In this document: positions 9,533-18,661 of the stretch, piece after piece | Layout of the letters: every line of letters starts with the position of its first letter | Position numbering within the stretch: the stretch's first letter is position 1 | From: Hymenobacter mucosus | GTDB lineage: Bacteria > Bacteroidota > Bacteroidia > Cytophagales > Hymenobacteraceae | Reading direction: 5' to 3' | Length of the DNA: 64,000 nt | Assembly (NCBI RefSeq): GCF_900188255.1 | Contig: NZ_FZNS01000005.1 | Span: 186,001-250,000, forward strand | Notes under the pieces: generated by a model | Told to the model about the DNA's origin: nothing | Seen by the model: only the letters and a program-made list of their open reading frames with translations | Databases searched by the model: none | Made by a program: the position numbers and the translations under genes

Positions 9533-9567
9533 ACAGCCCCGGCACCTTGCGGTGCCGGGGCTGTTTT
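9533..9567 (+). terminator. Terminator after the S46 peptidase gene
   Basis: Two perfect 14-base arms (ACAGCCCCGGCACC and its complement) surround a TTGC loop, followed by TTTTG. Confidence 0.85.
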
Positions 9568-9675
9568 GTAGCATTATTCCTTGTGGTACTAGGTTTGTAT
9601 GTAGTGCGTCTGCATACCTCCCTGGTGCCACCACGCGGCTAGTGGTGGAATAGTCAATTATCTATTACTAGGGCG

Positions 9676-9711
9676 AAAAGCCTCGATACTAACTAGGGTT
9701 AGAGCTTTTTT
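9676..9711 (+). terminator. Possible second terminator or leader hairpin
   Basis: AAAAGC(c)TC pairs with GAGCTTTT, and an inner CTAAC/GTTAG stem adds stability; a run of six T follows. It could back up the terminator at 9533 or attenuate the gene starting at 9790. The bulge makes this uncertain. Confidence 0.4.
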
Positions 9712-9789
9712 ATGGGATGAAACCAAGGGATATTGTACAATTCGATCTTAGTGTCTATTTTCCAGCACTACAACTACTTATACAAGTGT

Positions 9790-10701
9790 ATGATACAAAA
9801 ATACGCGTTGCTACTCTTTTTTGCTGGGTTAGGAGCGCATCGTGTGGTAGCACAGGGCAACGGAGCAGGAGTATGGGGTGCCCGTGCGGCGAGTTTGGGG
9901 CAAGTAACGGCGGTGCTGGAAGACGATGTATGGGCTAGTGCTAACAATCCGGCGGCGCTTGGGAGTGTGGCGCGCCCAACTATAGGCTTTGCAGCAGCCA
10001 ATCGGTTCCTGCTACCTTCTCTAAATACCGTGGCGGTTGCAGGCTCGCTACCATTAGGGTATCGGTCAGGAGCACCAGTAGCGCCAGTATCTGGAGTGCC
10101 CGCTGCGGTAGCTGCCGCCGAGGCTCCTCGGTACGGTGTGGTAGGAGTTACGGCCGAACGGTTTGGCGGCAAGCTATATTCGGAGCAGCGGGTAGGGGTG
10201 GGCTACGGCTACCGGTTGGGTACAGTGCGGGTAGGAGCACGGATGGAAGTGCTCCAAGTGAGTATAGAAGGACTAGGTAGCCGGCGCGTGATGGCAGCCT
10301 CGTTGGGCGGCCAGGCTGATATCATTCCAAAGAAGCTTGTCTTTGGGGCCTACCTCTACAATTTCAACCAAGCTCGGCTGGCGCCTTACCAAGACGAACG
10401 AGTGCCCACGGTGCTGCGGGCCGCGTTGGCTTGGCGGCCATCGGAAAAGGTGCTGCTACTAGCTGAGACGGAAAAGGATGTAGAGCAGGACGCGGATTTC
10501 CGCGCTGGACTAGAATACCATCCGGTAGCTGCGTTAGCATTACGGGGTGGCATTGCCTCGCTCACCCACCAGACAACGGGTGGCGCTGGCTTTCACACCA
10601 AAACCCTGCAGATAGATTACGCCGCAGCTTGGCATGAGAAGCTGGGGCTTAGCCAGCAGGTAAGCGTGGCCCTCACTTGGAACAAGCCTGCGCAACCATG
10701 A
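9790..10701 (+). CDS. PorV/PorQ-like outer-membrane barrel protein
   Basis: This 303-aa exported protein has a signal peptide (MIQKYALLLFFAGLG... VVAQ). Its first mature segment, GAGVWGARAASLGQVTAVLEDDVWASANNPAAL, is typical of PorV/PorQ-type barrels of the UPF0164 group (shuttle and attachment factors in T9SS and related OM proteins). The rest alternates like beta-strands. The frame opens at an ATG at 9733, but I chose the ATG at 9790 because it gives a proper signal peptide. The stop overlaps the next start by 4 bases (ATGA), so it is co-translated with the helix-hairpin-helix barrel. It is not clearly PorV itself; its exact role is unknown. Confidence 0.7.
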   Translation: MIQKYALLLFFAGLGAHRVVAQGNGAGVWGARAASLGQVTAVLEDDVWASANNPAALGSVARPTIGFAAANRFLLPSLNTVAVAGSLPLGYRSGAPVAPVSGVPAAVAAAEAPRYGVVGVTAERFGGKLYSEQRVGVGYGYRLGTVRVGARMEVLQVSIEGLGSRRVMAASLGGQADIIPKKLVFGAYLYNFNQARLAPYQDERVPTVLRAALAWRPSEKVLLLAETEKDVEQDADFRAGLEYHPVAALALRGGIASLTHQTTGGAGFHTKTLQIDYAAAWHEKLGLSQQVSVALTWNKPAQP

Positions 10702-12794
10702 GGCAGTTGTTGCTAGGTGCTCTGCTACTCGGAGCAATGGTGCACGGAGCTCAAGGGCAGGAGTATACCCGGCCGACAGTACCCGATCTGGACCGACTAA
10801 CCCAGGAGCTATTCGCTGAAATTCAGAGTGACCAGGTTCCTTACGAAGACCTCTACGAAACCCTCCTTCAATACTACCAAACCCCACTCAACCTAAATAC
10901 TGCAGCCCGCGAAGACCTGCGCGGCCTGCTGCTACTTAGTGAAAGCCAGATAACGCACCTGCTTGACCATCGCCAGAAAAACGGAGCTCTGCTTAGCCTC
11001 TATGAGCTGCAAACCATTGAGGGCTTCGACGTGCGCACTATTTATCGGGTAGCGCCTTTCGTAACGGTACAGGCCGACCCCAGCGCCGGGCGCGGGCCGC
11101 TCTGGCAGCGTGTATTAAAAGGCGACAACGCTGCGCTGTTTTTGCGTTACGAGCGGGTGCTGCAGGACCGCCCTGGCTATGCTCCCCCAGATACCGTGCG
11201 CGGCGGACGCCCGGCTACCCGCTACCTTGGCTCGCCCGACAAGCTGCTTTTGCGCTACCGCGTGAGCCGCGCGAAGGACTTCAGCTTGGGTGTTACGGCT
11301 GAAAAAGATGCCGGCGAGGCTTTCACGTGGAGCCCCGCTTCCCGCCGTTATGGCGCCGATTTTTATTCGGCGCACTTTCTGGTGCAGGAGCGTGGGCGCC
11401 TGAAGGCACTAGCACTTGGCGACTACCAACTGCAATTTGGGCAGGGCCTGCTACTTTCGTCGGGACTGGCGGTAGGGAAGGGAGCCGAAACGATTACCAC
11501 TCTGCGGCGTAGTTCGGTGGGTGTGCGGCCGTACTCGTCGGTGTTGGAGAATACGTTTTTCCGTGGTGCAGCTGCTACCGTAGCCGTAACCCCTACGGTG
11601 CGGGCTACCGCTTTTGTATCGCGAAAGCGCGTGGATGCTAACCTGGCGCAAACCCAGGATTCATTGGCGGAATTTAATGAGTTCACCTCGGGACTATTGC
11701 TGACGGGCTTTCATCGTACTCCTTCGGAACTTGCTGACCGGCAGGCCTTGCGCGAAACCGTGCTAGGTGGAAACCTCAGCTACGCCAGCCGCAGTGGCGA
11801 CTTAACGGCGGGTATCACGGCCGTAGATACGCACTTTGATAGGCCGCTACTACGCCGCCCCGAGCCGTATAATGCGTATGAACTGCGCGGCGACCATAAC
11901 CTGGCGTTAAGTGCGCACTACAGCTACGTATGGCGCAATCTCCTGCTATTCGGCGAAACAGCGCGTAGTAGCGGTATTGGTACCGTAAATGGCTTGCTAG
12001 CTAGTCTCACCCCGGCTATAGACGCATCTGTGCTCTACCGCAACTACGCTCGTAACTTCCATACCCTTTACGGAAATGCTCTGAGCGAAAACTCGCGCAA
12101 CATTAACGAGAAGGGGCTGTATTTGGGCGTGAAACTCCGACCCGCACCGCGCTGGGAAGTGTCGGCCTACTACGACCGGTTTGCGTTTCCGTGGCTGAGG
12201 TACCAGGTAGGAGCCCCCTCGGCTGGTCACGACTGGCTGGTGCGCGTTACGTTCACTCCCACGAAAACAAGCCTGCTGTATGCTCAACTGCGCCAGCGGA
12301 CCAAGGCGTATGATGCCGATACGCTACGTCCTGACCCGCTGCCCGTACCTGCCCAACGTCGCAGCTTGCTTGTATTTTATGATGCCAGCCCCACCCCAGT
12401 CCTGAGCTTGCGCACGCGGGTACAGGGCACCCACTACCAAGAAGATGCCGGCCCGCAACGGCGGGGCTACGTGCTAGCCCAAGATATTACGGTAGTGCCA
12501 ATGGCACGCGTGCGCGTATCAGCTCGCTATGCCCTGTTCGATACGGATGATTATGATACGCGCCAGTATGTATTTGAGCAGGATGTGCTGTATGCCTTCT
12601 CCGTTCCGGCTTTGGCGGGACGTGGTACTCGCGCCTACCTCCTTACCCAACTTGACCTAACCCGCCACCTAACGCTGTGGCTACGTTACGCCGAAACGCA
12701 CTACCGCCACCAAGCTACTGTTGGCTCAGGGTTAGAACAAATTCAAGGACCTCGCCGATCTGAGGTAAAAGCGCAGCTTCGCTACCGGTTCTAA
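10698..12794 (+). CDS. Outer-membrane barrel with ComEA-like HhH domain
   Basis: This 698-aa exported protein has a signal peptide (1-20). A helical region with a ComEA-like helix-hairpin-helix pair follows (about 63-111: LNLNTAAREDLRGL ... LLSLYELQTIEGFD). A long strand-rich domain then runs to a C-terminal Phe (QLRYRF), the usual end of an outer-membrane beta-barrel. ComEA-type folds normally bind double-stranded DNA; whether this one does is inference. The family is widespread but uncharacterised in Bacteroidota. The ATG at 10698 overlaps the preceding stop; an in-frame TTG at 10677 is less likely as it would add residues before the signal peptide. Confidence 0.75.
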   Translation: MRQLLLGALLLGAMVHGAQGQEYTRPTVPDLDRLTQELFAEIQSDQVPYEDLYETLLQYYQTPLNLNTAAREDLRGLLLLSESQITHLLDHRQKNGALLSLYELQTIEGFDVRTIYRVAPFVTVQADPSAGRGPLWQRVLKGDNAALFLRYERVLQDRPGYAPPDTVRGGRPATRYLGSPDKLLLRYRVSRAKDFSLGVTAEKDAGEAFTWSPASRRYGADFYSAHFLVQERGRLKALALGDYQLQFGQGLLLSSGLAVGKGAETITTLRRSSVGVRPYSSVLENTFFRGAAATVAVTPTVRATAFVSRKRVDANLAQTQDSLAEFNEFTSGLLLTGFHRTPSELADRQALRETVLGGNLSYASRSGDLTAGITAVDTHFDRPLLRRPEPYNAYELRGDHNLALSAHYSYVWRNLLLFGETARSSGIGTVNGLLASLTPAIDASVLYRNYARNFHTLYGNALSENSRNINEKGLYLGVKLRPAPRWEVSAYYDRFAFPWLRYQVGAPSAGHDWLVRVTFTPTKTSLLYAQLRQRTKAYDADTLRPDPLPVPAQRRSLLVFYDASPTPVLSLRTRVQGTHYQEDAGPQRRGYVLAQDITVVPMARVRVSARYALFDTDDYDTRQYVFEQDVLYAFSVPALAGRGTRAYLLTQLDLTRHLTLWLRYAETHYRHQATVGSGLEQIQGPRRSEVKAQLRYRF

Positions 12795-12850
12795 GTCGAA
12801 GCAGGCAGCCACTACGAGCGAGGCGAAATAAGTGCTGGTCTTATATTGAA

Positions 12851-12884
12851 AAAGGCGGCTTCCACATCGGAAGCCGCCTTTCTA
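12851..12884. terminator. Bidirectional terminator
   Basis: The 13-base arms AAAGGCGGCTTCC and complement surround an ACATC loop, with A and T runs flanking. It lies between the convergent HhH barrel gene and the T9SS metalloprotease gene. Confidence 0.88.
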
Positions 12885-12901
12885 GTGGTTGCCTAGGCTA
12901 G

Positions 12902-15900
12902 TTATTGCTTGAGCAGTCGCATCACCGTTAGGCCATCGGGCATGTCGAAATGCAGGTTGTATACACCCGTGCTGAGGCTGCTTAGGTCAAGCGTATGTTG
13001 GAGCGCTGCCGCCCCTTTGGTTAGGGTTGTAGAGCTAACAGTACGGCCCAGAGCATCCGTAATGCGCAGCGTAATAGGGCCGCGTTGTGCATTGGCTATT
13101 TGTACCCTGAAAATGCCAGTACTGGGGTTAGGAAACACTTCCACTCCTTGTAGCAGAGCCGCATTTTGCGTAGCCGTAATGGTCGAAACCGTCTGGCAAC
13201 TCTCGTTGCTGTAGGCTGAGCTACCTACGGCATTCACTGCACGCACACGGTAGCAGTATCGCGCATTGGTTCTTACTTGGTCCTCATAAAAAACAGTATT
13301 GGCACCGAGGGTAGCAATGCGGGTATAGGTACCGTTGTTCGTGGAGCGTTCTAGCTCGAAGCCCGTTTCGTTGGCCGAGTTATCTAGCCACAGCACTTCA
13401 AGGTTTGCCGAATTGTTGCCCACTGCTATTGGCGCTGTTGTGGTAAGCGAAGTAGGTGCGGTAGGGGCTTCGGGCACTGTGCACAACTCCAGTGACCAAC
13501 CGGTAAGGGTGCCGTCGTTGCCAGCGTTGTTATCAGTAATGGTCAGCGTCCAGGTACCGTTGGAAGCACTATTGAGGAAGGTGCTAAGGGGATTTGCGGG
13601 ACGCACCGTACCGCCCGCTGGGAGCGGACAGGCTAGGGCCGCCGTGGCCGCGTCGTCAAACGACAGGCTCAGGTTAGACGTGCCATTGCACAAGCGAGAG
13701 AACAGGACCACGCGCGTGCCAGCTGGGTTTGTGAGGGAAACTTCCAGCTCGCCTACGTTGGGATGGGTAATAGCTAAGTTCCGAATTCGGATGTCGGACA
13801 CTCGCTCAGCGGTAGTGACCGTAAGGGTAGAAGTTACTGTGTTGGCGGAGCCCGCCGAGATAGTACGCGGTACGGTAGTAGCCGCAATAGTTTGGCAAGT
13901 TTGCTGCCCGGTTTGGAACTGCACGGTAGCGGAATATGGCGCCGCCCCACAGATACCCACGCCACGTACCCGCACAAAGTAAGTAGTGTTAGATTGCAAG
14001 CCAGTGCTAAGGGTTAGGGAAGTACCCGTTACGCCGCTTTGGCTAAAGACCAGAGTAGAGAAATTTGCATCAGTTGCTACTTGCACATCATAGCTAGATG
14101 CATTGGGAACGGGAGCCCAGCTAATGGTAGGGCGTAAAATGGTACGCCCAGAAAATGTGGGTACGCTTACTGCCGTGGCCTGCGACACAATGGGCAGTAC
14201 CTGGAACCGCACCTGCTGGCTTTGCGTAATGCTGCCGCTCGTACCCGTGAGGGTGATGGTATACACGCCAGCCGGGGTAGCAGTAGTCGTGTTAATTGTG
14301 TACGTGGTAGCACTGCCAGACGCTACGGTCGCGTTGCTGAACGTAATGGTAGCGTCAGTGGGTAGACCAGAAGCCGATAGTGCCACGTTGCCCGTGAAGC
14401 CCAGCAAAGATCCTACTGACAAGGGCACGGTGCCAGATGCAGTACCCGCGCAGAAAATAAGTGGGGTAGAGGTGCAGGTTTGGGCAAGATAGAAGGTAGG
14501 AGCCGTAGGCGTCAGAATCGAGAAGTTCGCATTCGAAATGTCGAAGAAGATTCCTCCGGAAGCTTGCACCCGAATCCGCGCCGTGGATGTGTTGGCAATA
14601 CCGGTGGGCAGCGTTATGCTTTCACAACCATCATTCGGCGTGCCAGCTAGCAGCGTGGTAGGGTAAGTAAGGCCGCCATCGGTAGAAAGCAGAATATCCA
14701 CATTGGCAGCATTGATAGGAGCGGCCGTAGTATTGGCTACATCCCACGTCACCGATTGCGGAGCTCCCCCTAACCACGTGGTAGCCGTGTTCGGTGCAGT
14801 TACAACAAACGGGCCCGCTGTGCCTACTACCGTTACGTTGGCCGCATCGTAGTCTACCCCACCGCCACCAACGCGGTTGTCGCGGGTCACTAAGCGGAAC
14901 GTCAGCGTCCGGCCATAAGAAGGTAAAAGCTCCCCTCTCGTTTGGGTATTGTTGATGATATCGCTTAGGCGCGGGAAAGTACGGGAAGGGCTGCTCACCG
15001 GCGCGAAAACACGGAACAAGGGTGCATTGCCTGAAGGAGAATTAGGCGCACCTTCGGGCCCCAGGTTGTACTGCTCCCAAGAGTACGTCAGGGCATCACC
15101 ATTTGCGTCAGTTGCCGAGCCCGTAAGGGTAAAAGGGGTACTGATTGGAATAGCGTAGTCGCTACCAGCATTTACTACCGGGGGCGTATTGTTGGTGGCG
15201 GTACTCACAGCACAGTTGCCGGCTCCGGTGATGTGGGCCACAATCTGGTCGAAGCTGCGCGAGTGAAAGTATGGGTCCGAGTTAGCCTGCGTATTGTCGG
15301 CCCCGCAAATGCCTGCGTAGGCCATGATAGTAGTACCTGAGCCCGGCTCGTAGGCCGATGCCCCCGCTCGGTTGCCCCCGCCACAGCTACTTGTCACACT
15401 GTTAAAGGTATGGTCAGCCCCGAACTGGTGACCTATTTCGTGCGCTACGTAGTCTACGTCGAAGGCATCGTTGCGCGGTGCACCCGAGCCCGTTACGCCC
15501 CGCGCTTTGCCCGAAATGCACACGGAGGGCTTTTGCGCAATACCCCCGCCGCCAGTGCTAAACACGTGGCCGATGTCGTAGTTGGCATTGCCAATGCGCG
15601 CATCTACCGTGGTCTGGTTTTGGTTTAGCATGGACTCCCCATTATCATTCGTGTAGGGGTCGGTGGCACCATCCAAGTAAATGAGCGTGTCGTTCTTGGG
15701 TACCAACACCATGCGCACGGCAAGCTCCTTTTCGTAGATGCCGTTTACGCGGTTCAGCGAAGCTACCATGCCAGCCAAAGCGCCCTCTTTGGTGCCACCA
15801 TAGTAGGCAGCATATTCTCCAGTGCAAGCCAGCGCCAGCCGATACGTCCGGAGGGTAGTGCCGTTGGCTACATTCTGACGATTTGCTAGGGGCGTCGTCG

Positions 15901-16489
15901 TAGGCAGGGCGGGGGAATCCGGCGTGTTACACACAAAAGGAATAGCCGTGCGGTTCATAGCCTGACGCTCAAACACTAGGTGCAAGCCGTCAGTGGCACC
16001 TCCGCGCTGGGCGGGGTCAATGTATACCGTCTTGTTAGCCGTGAGAATCATGGCGTGAAAGCCAGCCGAGCTAACATCAAGGCGAGCGGTAGCGGTGGGG
16101 TCATCAATACCTTGGGCCGCATACGTCCGGATGTTGGGGTAGCGTGCGGCCAACTCCGGCGCCATCACGGGTACTTGCACCACGCGGAAGCGCTGGGAAG
16201 TGCCGTCGGGCAAGGGTAAAGAGACTACCGTAGTTGAAGTACGAGCGCGTAGGTTGGTAGCGCTTGGAGCCGTGCTTAGCGCAGAACGCACATTCTGAAG
16301 CTGTACCGTTACGGGCCGATAGTGTGAAAGAACCGGCAGCGCCGCTTGGCGGGCAGCCGTAGAAACTGGGGCATCAGCCCATAGTACACGTTGGGCCGAC
16401 GCCCCCTGTGGAGCGCCTACCGCAAGCAATACTACCCCCAGCGGCACCACCTGCCATGCGCGGTGGAACAGCATAGAAACTTTGAGCAT
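12902..16489 (-). CDS. Secreted reprolysin-like metalloprotease, T9SS cargo
   Basis: This large secreted zinc protease is about 1195 aa from the ATG at 16489 (another in-frame ATG lies 9 bases upstream). Numbering from that upstream Met: signal peptide ending near ASAQ36, a propeptide-like region, then a metzincin core with HEIGHQFGADH at 353-363 (three zinc His plus catalytic Glu). After it come Ig/Fn3-like modules, a proprotein-convertase P-like domain (near SDIRIRNLAITHPNVGELEV to TLTGWSLELC) and another Fn3 module. A C-terminal T9SS type A sorting domain ends the protein (VEVFPNPSTGIF ... GVYNLHF ... LLKQ). It should be exported by Sec, passed through T9SS and released or anchored at the surface. 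Confidence 0.92.
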   Translation of the reverse strand: MLKVSMLFHRAWQVVPLGVVLLAVGAPQGASAQRVLWADAPVSTAARQAALPVLSHYRPVTVQLQNVRSALSTAPSATNLRARTSTTVVSLPLPDGTSQRFRVVQVPVMAPELAARYPNIRTYAAQGIDDPTATARLDVSSAGFHAMILTANKTVYIDPAQRGGATDGLHLVFERQAMNRTAIPFVCNTPDSPALPTTTPLANRQNVANGTTLRTYRLALACTGEYAAYYGGTKEGALAGMVASLNRVNGIYEKELAVRMVLVPKNDTLIYLDGATDPYTNDNGESMLNQNQTTVDARIGNANYDIGHVFSTGGGGIAQKPSVCISGKARGVTGSGAPRNDAFDVDYVAHEIGHQFGADHTFNSVTSSCGGGNRAGASAYEPGSGTTIMAYAGICGADNTQANSDPYFHSRSFDQIVAHITGAGNCAVSTATNNTPPVVNAGSDYAIPISTPFTLTGSATDANGDALTYSWEQYNLGPEGAPNSPSGNAPLFRVFAPVSSPSRTFPRLSDIINNTQTRGELLPSYGRTLTFRLVTRDNRVGGGGVDYDAANVTVVGTAGPFVVTAPNTATTWLGGAPQSVTWDVANTTAAPINAANVDILLSTDGGLTYPTTLLAGTPNDGCESITLPTGIANTSTARIRVQASGGIFFDISNANFSILTPTAPTFYLAQTCTSTPLIFCAGTASGTVPLSVGSLLGFTGNVALSASGLPTDATITFSNATVASGSATTYTINTTTATPAGVYTITLTGTSGSITQSQQVRFQVLPIVSQATAVSVPTFSGRTILRPTISWAPVPNASSYDVQVATDANFSTLVFSQSGVTGTSLTLSTGLQSNTTYFVRVRGVGICGAAPYSATVQFQTGQQTCQTIAATTVPRTISAGSANTVTSTLTVTTAERVSDIRIRNLAITHPNVGELEVSLTNPAGTRVVLFSRLCNGTSNLSLSFDDAATAALACPLPAGGTVRPANPLSTFLNSASNGTWTLTITDNNAGNDGTLTGWSLELCTVPEAPTAPTSLTTTAPIAVGNNSANLEVLWLDNSANETGFELERSTNNGTYTRIATLGANTVFYEDQVRTNARYCYRVRAVNAVGSSAYSNESCQTVSTITATQNAALLQGVEVFPNPSTGIFRVQIANAQRGPITLRITDALGRTVSSTTLTKGAAALQHTLDLSSLSTGVYNLHFDMPDGLTVMRLLKQ

Positions 16490-16644
16490 AAAGGGCAAGA
16501 AGGTAGAAAAGAGGGATAATAGACAGCTGCGGTGATGAGCGCCTCTAATGTATGATTTTTGCCTGCTACTTCAGGCGGGCGTCATGCGGTTTTTGCTTTG
16601 TAACAATTCGTTAAAGCCCTTTTTTGCAAAAGCAGCGGTGCCTT

Positions 16645-16691
16645 AACACGCGAAGTCCGGGCGCCTATAGGCACCCGGACTTCGCGTGTTT
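16645..16691 (-). terminator. Hairpin terminator after the DUF3857 cluster
   Basis: The 21-base arms 16645-16665 and 16670-16690 pair with one mismatch. That mismatch becomes a G-U pair in the minus-strand transcript, which fits termination of the DUF3857 operon ending at 16709. The U tract is weak. Confidence 0.65.
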
Positions 16692-16708
16692 GATAAGGGT
16701 AGTAAAGC

Positions 16709-18661
16709 TTACGCTTCCGTTTTTACAAGTACCACTTGTGCTTTGTCAGCGGCGCTAACTCGGCGGCGGAAATCTAGATACGCTGGGTAGTCAGTGCGTG
16801 AGAAGCGGGTATTAGGCATCAGCAGGCGCCGTATGTACAAGATGTTGCCGTCGGGCATCACCTGCACTTGGCTCAGGTAGTCACCGAAGGGAGTGGCAAG
16901 CTTCACGGGCGCTGGCAGCTGCTCCGGCCGAAACCCTGCGGGAATGTGCAAGCGTACCGTATCGGTATACGTGTAGGCATGCGACAACCAGATATCCGTG
17001 CGCCGCTCGCCTACCGTGGCACGCGGGGCGGAGGTGCGGCACAGCAAATTAGGAGTTATAAATACGCGCTTGCCATTGGGCGGAGCCAAGGCAGGAACGG
17101 CAAGCGTCAGGTTCTCGGTAAGAACCGGAACCGCTCCTGATTCATCGGGTGTCAAACTAAACTTCGTGATAGTGAAGCTTGGTAAGGGTAGCCGGTCGCC
17201 GAGGCGCTTTTTCTGCTCCGATGGGGCCAAGCCCGTCAGGCCTGCAATAGCGTCGAACTCCAAGCCGGTGTGGCGGGTACGAATGCTTGCCGTGGCATTT
17301 CCTTGCAAATCAAAGTGCACATCAGCGCGGCGCTCCCGCCGGTTTTCCGCAGCGCCGTAGCGCGGGGTGGCTACTAAGCGTCCGCCTTGGGGTAGCAGCA
17401 GCAGGGCGTGCCGGTTGCCCGTGAAGCTGCTCATGTAGCCAAACGGGTTAGTTTGGTCCGTGCACTCCAGCCATACGGTGTCGGGGCGGGTGCTGGTCAG
17501 TGGCACGCACAGCACTACGTGGTTGAATTGGGAGCTTGGGAAATCCGTTCGAATATCCTGGGCAGTAGACCCGGCGCGCACCAGGGCGGCATAGGACGTC
17601 ACGCCGGCTGCTTGCAGCAGCGCTTTGCAGTAGTTAGTCAACGCTTTGCAGTCGCCGTAGCCATTAGCAGCCACTGAGCTAGCCGGGAACGTTTGCCACC
17701 CACCAATGCCAAGCTGAATAGAAATGTAGCGCGTGTTGGCTTGTAGGTATTCGTACACCTTGCGAATGCGGGCGCGTTCGTCCTTCTCGCCCCGCCCCAA
17801 CGCCGCCATTTGAGCTTGGATGGCTGGCGGCAGCACGTCGCGGCCGGCATTGAGGTCATAGGTCCATTTACTCAAGTCTTGCCAGGAGGAAAGACGCCCA
17901 TGATACCCTTCCACCTCAAACTCGGTGGGGGCAGTGAGAACCATAGGAGCCAGTTCCGAAACCGGGGGGGAGTCTGCCTCGTCCTCAATAGCGGCCAGGT
18001 TGCGTACCTGCCATTGAAACACATCAAGAGCCCCCTGCTTACTGCGGACCAAGGCCCCATCACTAGGAAGATGACGCTCTTGGAAGCGCAAGGGCAGGCT
18101 TGTTGGGGTCAGAACGCGAAACGTGGCCTCCTCTACTGCCAGTTGCTCTGCCGGCTGAGGACGCCACGTGGAGTAAAACAACGGGTTGTCGGAAACCACT
18201 TCGTATTCAAACTCCACCGTATAAGGATAGCTCGGCTGACGCAGGTCGGCGGTGCGGCCGCGGGCATCAGTAGCAAGGCTAAACCCGTCGGAAAGGCTTA
18301 TATCGTGAATATCCGCCGTACGAAGTTGGCGCACTACCCGACCTGCCTCATCGTACACGGTGCCGCGGAAATACGTAATCGTATTCAGCTTGTCGTAGTA
18401 CACTACTTCCGTAGCCCACTGCGAACCAGCCTCATCTAGCACCGTTACGGCGCGGCGGGTGGTTTCTACCGTGCGTCCCACCGATTTTACTGCCAAGCTT
18501 TCGTCTTGACGACGGACAACGGCGTGCGCATTCTCGCGCAGCGAAGAAGGCAGGGCCGCCACGGGGTACTGTGGTGTGCCCGCGCCAGCCAGTGCGAAGC
18601 TGGGAAACGCTACCCCCGCAACCAGAACAACTCTCTGTAGCTTAGAAAAGAACAGGCTCAT
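16709..18661 (-). CDS. DUF3857 transglutaminase-like protein, Cys and His retained
   Basis: This 650-aa exported protein has a signal peptide (1-25, ending ALAGAG), an N-terminal DUF3857 beta-domain (about 60-250), a transglutaminase-like core (about 270-410) and a C-terminal DUF3858-type beta region. The core keeps the nucleophile Cys338 (GYGDCKAL) and the His381 segment (SQFNHVVL). The usual Asp region reads LECTDQTNPFGY (Glu399). It may act as a periplasmic transglutaminase or protease; substrates are unknown. It is last of three tandem relatives and overlaps the preceding gene by 4 bases (ATGA), so the set is an operon. Confidence 0.85.
   Translation of the reverse strand: MSLFFSKLQRVVLVAGVAFPSFALAGAGTPQYPVAALPSSLRENAHAVVRRQDESLAVKSVGRTVETTRRAVTVLDEAGSQWATEVVYYDKLNTITYFRGTVYDEAGRVVRQLRTADIHDISLSDGFSLATDARGRTADLRQPSYPYTVEFEYEVVSDNPLFYSTWRPQPAEQLAVEEATFRVLTPTSLPLRFQERHLPSDGALVRSKQGALDVFQWQVRNLAAIEDEADSPPVSELAPMVLTAPTEFEVEGYHGRLSSWQDLSKWTYDLNAGRDVLPPAIQAQMAALGRGEKDERARIRKVYEYLQANTRYISIQLGIGGWQTFPASSVAANGYGDCKALTNYCKALLQAAGVTSYAALVRAGSTAQDIRTDFPSSQFNHVVLCVPLTSTRPDTVWLECTDQTNPFGYMSSFTGNRHALLLLPQGGRLVATPRYGAAENRRERRADVHFDLQGNATASIRTRHTGLEFDAIAGLTGLAPSEQKKRLGDRLPLPSFTITKFSLTPDESGAVPVLTENLTLAVPALAPPNGKRVFITPNLLCRTSAPRATVGERRTDIWLSHAYTYTDTVRLHIPAGFRPEQLPAPVKLATPFGDYLSQVQVMPDGNILYIRRLLMPNTRFSRTDYPAYLDFRRRVSAADKAQVVLVKTEA

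Noticed and set aside
9628..9648. CCACCAC/GTGGTGG inverted repeat before the PorV-like gene, considered as an operator
   Set aside because: The arms are short, there is no overlap with a promoter box and no second copy was seen.
13335..13982. 215-codon open frame on the + strand inside the metalloprotease gene
   Set aside because: It is antisense to a well-supported T9SS protein; the translation is low-complexity Val/Ser/Arg, a by-product of GC-rich codon use.
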